In this document: positions 57,390 to 64,000 of the stretch, piece by piece
Layout: each line of letters starts with the position of its first letter
Position numbering within the stretch: position 1 is the first letter of the stretch
NCBI GenBank assembly: GCA_050084515.1
Contig: CM114272.1
Span: forward strand, 34,782,001-34,846,000
Origin: Blasia pusilla
Taxonomy: Eukaryota > Marchantiophyta > Marchantiopsida > Blasiales
Direction of reading: 5' to 3'
DNA: 64,000 nucleotides
Notes under the pieces: model-generated
The model's input: only the letters and a program-made list of their open reading frames with translations
Database searches by the model: none
What the model was told of the DNA's origin: nothing
Translations under genes and position numbers: made by a program

Positions 57390-57690
57390 ACTTGGTATTT
57401 GGCTCCAAGGTGTCAAAACTTGCGTGCCTTGCCTTTGTCCCCATGAGTAGCTACCGCCCTTTCTCACCTACGTCCAATCATAAGACATGTGGGCGTCTCG
57501 CCTAGTGTTAGTCTGGTGGTTGTTCAACCCGAGGTTCTGCCGCCCTTCCGAGTCTCACAACTAGCTAGTCTAGGTTTTGACTTTTATGGGTTGCACCAAG
57601 GCCTTTCCTTCTTGGAACTACGATTATGACTCACTTCCCTTGTCCTCATTGGTGTGGGTGCCATAGACATAGCCATTCGCGATGTGACCT
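57390..57690. repeat. Dispersed repeat, pairs with 62270-62520
   Basis: Shared stretches include 'actagcta..tt/ctaggttt' and 'atgactc', then 'ccatagaca/ag.g..cttcgc' in the same order and orientation as at 62270-62520. The nature of the family is unknown. Confidence 0.45.
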
Positions 57691-59870
57691 GATATTTGAC
57701 GCTAATGCCAGATGGTTACAAGTGTTAGCAAGTTTGGGTCTCAATTGTGATGTTGTGCAAGTTATGACTTGTAGCACAACTAGAGCATATAAGCCATGTG
57801 GTTTTGTTATGGATTCACACCCACAACAAGGAGAGGTTATTGAAAAAATGTGACCATCATAGTCTTTTATGCTAGCTTTTATGTTGTTTGGAGGTAATGA
57901 AGATCCCATCAATGGGTCATAGTTGAGTGACTCAAGTTTTTGGTGGTGCAACAACTCTCCAAGGGAAAGTTTGTGAGCTCAAAAGGAGCTTCAATAGAGT
58001 ACGTTGTTGGGGCTGGAAATATTGATATGTTGAGTATCTTTATTGACATGGCCATTGATGGAGGATCCATTCTCTTAACTTACGTGTTTAGATCGGTTGC
58101 CACATTGAGTGAGTTATGACATGATTGCATCTTTTTTTCACGTTTTGTAGGATATGTTAGTGTCTCCTAGTAGGCAAATGTAGAGCAGCATCTGGGCAGT
58201 TTTTTCATGAGAACCAATAAATTTTTGGTTCTCACGAAATAGAGCATTAAATTTTGAAATTTTCTTCATTTTGGTCGGCTTAACAAATATAAATACAAAG
58301 GAGCACCTTCTTCTACCCTCAGTTTTTGGCCGGTAATTGAAAAATTAAATCTGAAATTTCCAAATTCTTCCGACTAGGTCAACGCGTAACCCGAGTTCTC
58401 CCGGACATTGATGTGGAGCCATCGATGTCAATAGAATCAAGCCGTAGGTGGAAGGCGGTACCAACTTGAATGGAGGAGTTTTCTGAATGATCAATAATTG
58501 AGCTTGGAATGCCTACCCTTGGTATTATTATGTTTGACTTGGTTGGGCCAAAGTGCATGCCCCTTGAATCTAAACCATATCCCTTGATGTTGGATTAGGT
58601 ATGTAGTAGGTCTATATTTGGGATTATGGCGATCCAAGTTGAATAGGTGCTTGTTCCCAAAGAAACCCTTGTTCTAGTGCAGTGCAATTCCATACAATGT
58701 AAGAGCTAATGGTGAGGAATCATTGAATATGCACCCTACTAATAGCTCGATGGTGAGAGCTTGAGTGATGGTGACCAATGCCAAGTTGTATGATATATTG
58801 GTTATTGGTGGTGGTGGTTTTTTTTGTATCCCTTGGGATTTATGTTGGGCTATTAGAGGAGCTAGCCTTGAATAGGCTAGATTGGCACTTAGGCGGGTGC
58901 ATAGATATGGCATTCATTTGTTAGTGCATGTGATTGGAAGTGTCGATGATACATGGGGGGGCACAATGGTTCCAATGACTATTTTTCATGGAATCAAGGA
59001 TGAGTTGGACTGGAAATATACATGAGGATAGGCTAGAGGGTAGGTAAGGGTCTGATGGTGGAGGACCATGTTGTCTAAGTGGTGGAAATTGGCATGAAAC
59101 CATTTGTGAGCCCATGTGAGTTATTGTAGCATAGTACAAATAAGTACATCTACCATACTTGGAATGAGACCTTTATTTCACAGAGTAAGGAGACTACCAA
59201 TAGAGGTGCATTGATTGGTGTCCTTTGATATGTAAGAGTGTTTAATAAATCGTGTGTGAACACCATATCCTTCTAGGGGAGTCATATAGGCATGATGTCA
59301 ATGAAAGTCATAAGTACAACAATCAATTGGTGAGGAGGGAGATGAGACATCATGGTTGGTCTCAAATGAAATTTTTGCAAGATGCTATGTCGTTCGGTTT
59401 TAAGAATGTGTGGTTATTGATGATCATTTTTTGTTGAGCTTCTATGGTTGGAGGTGCATGATCCAAATGGGGTATGCCCATGATGATAGTCAGTGAGGGT
59501 GGTATATGTTGGTTCAACAAGGACAATAGTATGTCCCATGTCACCCATGTGCATATATTGCCTTCTAGATGTTTAATGTTCATTGAGATTGATATGGATT
59601 GTAGTTGGGCGACCAATGACGAGACAATTGAACATCAAAACTTCTAATTAAAGCATCAAGAAGGTGAATGTTATTCTTGATACAACAATTGATCCTTTGG
59701 GATTGGAGGGACCCAACCACCAATTGCAACTAGCGGAGCAATTGTGCAGCCTCTTGATGTGATGATGTACACATGGATGTGATGGTTTATGTATTATGTG
59801 TAATGTCAATGTAAGTTTGCATGTATGTGACAATGAGATATGTTGTATGGCGATGTGTATGTGTACAAAA
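57690..59870 (+). mobile_element. E3: heavily decayed relative of E2
   Basis: Recognisable landmarks in E2 order: HPQQGEVIEKM (57820) versus E2 DPQ-stop-GEAMKQT; 'cccatcaatgggtc' (57904) versus E2 'cccatcgatgggtc' (51288); VTNAKLYDIL (58785) versus E2 VTDAKSYDVL; 'ggagggacccaaccacca' (59705) versus E2 pre-B1; and a B-like end near 59866. The methyltransferase, RT and integrase regions are not recognisable, by deletion or decay. Confidence 0.55.
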
Positions 59871-59879
59871 TTTGAGAGA

Positions 59880-61640
59880 CTTGCCATTTAGAGGAAACAT
59901 GGCCATCTTTGAAGATGATTTTAATTGATTCCTTTTAGTTTTTTGACATTCAGATTGGTTGCGCAATGTGCAAGCGACTTTACAGACATTACTTTTATAT
60001 GGTCATAGAGCCATATACATTGGTCATATAACCAATATACGAGTAAAAAATTTGCAAGATATGATATTCAAGCTTATTATTTCAAAGTTAAATTTTGACT
60101 AATTTATACATAATTTTTGTTTATAATAGATTTTGGTTAGGAGAAAGTCGTAACTATTTACCTATTGTAAATAATAGATTATTTAGAACATGAAATTGTT
60201 CATCCTCAAAACTTTGCTAACTAGAGGACTCAAAGGATTACATATCCTTACATATGGATTTAGGAAATGATTTTCCAAATAGCATGATGGCTAAAAGTAA
60301 TAAGATTAATGATCTTATTCATACCTTTTGTGTTAGCATTTGTGTCAATGATTTTCAAAGGTTTTATGATATCAACTTCTAGAGGGCAGCAACTATCACT
60401 TCATTATTCCTTGACACAAAGGAATCATGATGTAGACCGTATAAATCAAAAAGTTACGAACTAATTTATCAAGGGGTTTTTTTAATTCTTACTAAATGAT
60501 TTGACAAAATCAAGATAGATGGATAATGTTGTCATTTTCGTGATCTCAAATTTATACATGTCTCTTCTTATATATTGGATGGAAGAGGATATTTACTTAA
60601 GTGATGGCTTTGTTCCTTATGGAGATTCAAGTCTTATTTACCGTGCAAAGATTTCATATATTTATCTACATCGTAGATTACTTCTATATTGATTGTTCTT
60701 AAAGGTTGTTATGCCAATTGTGTTATTGTGAAAATTATTTGATTAAAATAATAAGAAAATAGCATACAATTAGTGGCTCGTGGATTCATGCACCACATGA
60801 TGTTTGATGAGATAACTGAAGGAAAAAAGCGCGCATCTAATTTTCTTTTGATTGCATATGAAATAAAATGCAATGGTATCATATGAATCGATTTTCTATA
60901 GGAAAGACATCATCTACCATTCCTATAATGTAGATTCTTAAGGGGTGTCTACTAAAAATAGAATCTATCTTAGATATTTTCCTTTCTTATTTTAATATTT
61001 AAATATAAAAAAATGAGTGGAATTTCCTTACATTTTCTTGTGTTCTTCGGTAAAAAAAATTTTCATGAATGGTACATGTTAAGTGTTGGAGGCTATGAAA
61101 GATAAAGAAGATGCCTTCTATTTATAGTATAGATATTAGCATTAAAAGAATTTGTGAAAGATGGATAGTTGTTGTCATTGATCTTGGAAAGTTTTAAACC
61201 AACTACAATTCTAGTTTCAAGGGCATAACACCTAATATTGACCCTCTTTGAGTAGGCATCAAGTCTTAACTCTACTCCTTATTGCTTGCTCCGTGAAGAG
61301 CTCTTGACCTACGAGTGGACAACTTGGTTTGGATCTGGAAGACCCCAACTAGTTTTGTGTTTAGTAGGTTTTGTTTTCAAAGACGCCAAATGGTAATGGG
61401 GTCTAATTCTTTTGAGGTGTGGACTTATTCCATAGGTTAGCTTGAAAATTAACACCTGTCTACTCTTTCAATGTCACTTTCTTGGGTTAGAGTGTGGCAG
61501 GGCCATAGAGAATCCCTCAAGGTCCGTTCCAAACTATTCCTTAACTCACAACATGAAACATGGTCAAACACGAAACGTGGTTAGCTCTTGATTCTAAGAC
61601 TTGAGCGGATAGGGAGAGAGGGCAAGGCTCATGGCTAGTA
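59880..61640. other. AT-rich spacer, no feature seen
   Basis: About 70 percent A+T with no coding frame longer than chance, no splice pair and no repeat matching elsewhere in the window. Confidence 0.6.
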
Positions 61641-61649
61641 TCCATCATG

Positions 61650-62095
61650 ACTCCAAGGTTGCACACGGAAAAATTTCGTGTCCGTAGACTTATGTTCAAT
61701 GTTGTTTGTCTTAGGGACGGAGATGTTTGTGTGGGCACGGGTTCTTGTGTCCTGCCTCGCCCGCAACATAGACCCGTTGCCCATTCTTGCCATCCACTTG
61801 TAGCCTACACCTCAATCAAAGAGGCCAACTTCAAGCATGCGTGTGGCCTACATTGAGCCCGCCTCGCCAACATACGGTCCGCGGTAGGCCGCAAGGTCCA
61901 TAGGGCCTACTCTAGGAAAGTTGAGGGCGTGCACATAGCCTGTGGTTGGCCCACGCAGATGTGCAGGCTTGACACAGTCCACACGAGGGATCGTAGCCCG
62001 AATACCTGTTCGATCCCTCCATGACTCCCTTAATCCAAGCACACACCCTTTCCTCGTTCTCAAGCCCGCGTGGGCAACTGGGAAACCAAAAAACC
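61650..62095. repeat. Short dispersed repeat, copy 3 (longest)
   Basis: It starts 'gttgcacacggaaaaa' and contains 'gtgtccgtagac', GC-rich GCCCGC/GTGGGC motifs and 'gtggcctacattgagcccgc'. It resembles the copies at 45316 and 46006. Confidence 0.4.
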
Positions 62096-62269
62096 TCAGG
62101 CAAGAGATCCGTTAGGCATGTTTAAGGACATGGGATGGACAAATCCGTTTTCGTGCAACCATGCATGACTCGTGCCATTTGGCGTCTTATGGTTGGTCAT
62201 GTCGTCCTTTGTGTTTTTGCACATCTGATGAATTATTGTCAAGCTACTCGACTTAAAATAGGAACTTGA

Positions 62270-62520
62270 CTCAAGCTCTTCCACATCTGTTGCCTCATCT
62301 TATGCCCCGTGATTGGTTCCGCCCTTTTTCTCGTAAGACTAGACTCATGGCATACGCCTATCTTGACCCAACGTCTTCCCTAATCTTGCGACTAGCTAAT
62401 TTAGGTTTCACTTGGTGTGTCTTTCCAAAGTTGATCCGCCTTGGATCCGCGATCATGACTCGATTCTAGTTCCCCACTAATGTGAGCGCCATAGAGTGTG
62501 CTCTTCGCAACAGTTGGCTA
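62270..62520. repeat. Dispersed repeat, pairs with 57390-57690
   Basis: Includes 'cgactagctaatttaggttt' and 'gagcgccatagag', matching the order of shared blocks at 57390-57690. Confidence 0.45.
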
Positions 62521-63821
62521 TTCTATTTTTACCTTGAGTAATATCAAGAGGTCATTTTGACACGATGTAGGAATGCTTACAATATTTATTTATTTTGGTT
62601 TCTTGAGTGAATGATAGATTTTTAAGATTTACTTCAAATTGGATTTCCTTGTGCATGTCATGTGGCAAGATGGGAAAATACTCAAGTTTACCAAGTTTCA
62701 AGATGGGAAAAAACTCATGTCCTATGCACATTACTTTATAGAAGAACAAAACTTCAACAAAAATCTGCACGATCATGGGGGAGATCTTCCATGATTTCCA
62801 TTTCTATTGTAATCATTTCAAACCTTTTCAATTGTAGTCCCAACTTTTTGACTTTGGACACATGTCATCTAAGTTACTATGCTCATGGACTTTTGTGATG
62901 TATTCGCAAGGTTAGTTAGAGGTGTGTAACTAGGAGAGGAAATCCTCTTATTAAATTTCAAACCATAACAAGTGTATGTGCAATGACACACATCCAAAGG
63001 GTTAAGAATTCTTTCTTGAGAAACCAAGTCTTTTATGTGTAACTTGTGTTTCCTTGGTATTATAACTTCTTCTGAGTCGAAAGAATGGTGGGATTTTGAG
63101 ATTCAGTGAATGACTCCAGCAAAGGTTTCCATGGGTTTCTTTGTCAATTATCTCTTCATCAATGAATTTTGATTGAGTGCTCTCGTGATGATGCTGATTC
63201 TCATTACAAGTCCGTTTTCAGATCTGAGATAGTAGTTCAAAAGCCTGCTAGATGGTGATTGAGAGTTCATTGACTTAGTCAATGGACTCACATATGGATG
63301 TAATTATTCAAGAAAATGCTGACGATCATCCTGCTCACCATCATTCATGGAAGGCTCTCTTCTTGCCCTCGCGCCCGGGTTTCCAACACCCACCACTTCA
63401 TCACAAAACTATGAAAGACTCAGAGTGAATGAACTTACCTACAACAAAACTTGCAGTGTGACGCTTCATCCTGTCAATTTCATTGATCACATATCACGCC
63501 CTTCAACTATCAGGATACGCTCCTTCAACTTTTATTCTTTGCAGCCGGTCAGATGACACAATCGTTCAAATGACTTATGAAAACTGTTCCAGTAATCAGA
63601 ATTATGGTCAGAAATCCATGACACAGCTCCGCCAAGACTGGGTGCACTTGCTAGCTTCCTTATGATCATGGGGTGAATCTCCCCTTAAGAATGTTTAGAT
63701 AATAATGCCCTAATCAACATTTGAACCGCAAATTGTTCACATTTTATAATCAAACTTAGTAAATAATCGATGGCTAGAATTATGCAGTGGTTAAACACGA
63801 ATCTCATATGGTTGGGTTCTA
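62521..63821. other. Spacer, no gene recognised
   Basis: Mixed AT-rich sequence. A 69-codon open stretch at 63347-63556 (+) is unsupported. This may be the 3' flank of the minus-strand gene that follows. Confidence 0.5.
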
Positions 63822-63989
63822 CTAGGAGTTTGGAGCGACAGTCTTTTTTTTTGAGCTGGACGACGGAGGAGTTTCTATAGGTGACGGAACAGAAGTCTTG
63901 GTGGTGGTGGTCAGCAAAGCTGGTTGTGCCAATTCCTGAGCGGCCTTGTTCTTCTCAATGGCAGCAGCCACCTCCTTTGGCATATATTT
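63822..63989 (-). CDS. C-terminal exon of an unidentified gene (partial)
   Basis: A clean acceptor (ttgcttgcag) at 63990 is followed by 55 codons and TAG at 63822-63824. The peptide begins KYMPKEVAAAIEKNKAAQEL, continues with a Pro/Ser/Thr-rich stretch and ends SSSSKKKTVAPNS. An amphipathic helix with a disordered basic tail is what can be said; I do not recognise the family. The upstream exons lie beyond the window. Its condition (no lesion, good splice site) contrasts with the decayed elements to its left, so it is probably a host gene. Confidence 0.5.
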   Translation of the reverse strand, partial: KYMPKEVAAAIEKNKAAQELAQPALLTTTTKTSVPSPIETPPSSSSKKKTVAPNS

Positions 63990-64000
63990 CTGCAAGCAAA

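Overview
This is a window of plant-type (streptophyte) nuclear DNA: genes have GT-AG introns, TATA-type promoters and homopolymer-rich spacers, and the transposon families (CACTA, MULE-like, Ty3/gypsy, Ty1/copia) are those of plants. The one clear host gene is a nine-exon cytochrome P450 of the CYP707A type (ABA 8'-hydroxylase family). A single C-terminal exon of an unidentified second gene lies at the right edge. I cannot fix the species; the unusual mobile elements suggest a non-seed plant, but this is a weak inference.

Layout. 1-2.2 kb: spacer with local duplications. 2.2-5.9 kb (-): complete CYP707A-like gene, with a pure (AG)35 microsatellite directly abutting the 5' splice site of intron 1 and a duplicated ~130-bp block upstream. 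7.8-11.8 kb (+): decayed coding sequence of unknown function. 12.7-16.1 kb (-): a decayed SWIM-finger, MULE-like transposase. 17.3-22.5 kb (+): divergent from it, a four-exon gene with its own TATA box. It encodes an N-terminal coiled coil, a ParB-like domain (DGNHR motif), further helical and acidic regions, and a permuted beta-class amino-methyltransferase (N6-adenine/N4-cytosine type). About 35 copies of a 27-bp near-palindrome (half-site GCAACYCGTCGGA) lie across 14.2-23.9 kb. They sit only in the introns of these two genes, the shared intergenic region and the 3' flank, partly as 64-bp and 67-bp tandem arrays.

26-44.8 kb is a nest of elements. A CACTA (En/Spm) transposon (-) holds a Ty3/gypsy element (-), which in turn holds a solo LTR (30181-31214) and a second, unrelated Ty3/gypsy element (E1, +, 31674-36657). 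Removing the inner insertions restores the reading frame of the outer gypsy polyprotein. 45-47.5 kb holds copia, gypsy and LTR fragments. 47.5-57.4 kb is E2, a relative of E1 with gag, two zinc knuckles, protease, a C5-cytosine DNA methyltransferase domain, RT, RNase H, a DDE integrase and a C-terminal PHD finger. E1 and E2 share an odd architecture (A1-internal-B1-A2-B2, like split direct repeats) with 4-bp target duplications. 57.7-59.9 kb is a third, badly decayed member (E3). 60-63.8 kb is AT-rich and largely featureless.

Two unrelated mobile-element systems here therefore carry DNA-methyltransferase domains of different chemistry: an amino-MTase beside a ParB-like domain and palindrome arrays, and a C5-MTase plus PHD finger inside a gypsy polyprotein. 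Many disabling stops are TAG where a related copy has CAG, the signature expected from deamination of CHG-methylated cytosine. All these elements look old and inactive as they stand.
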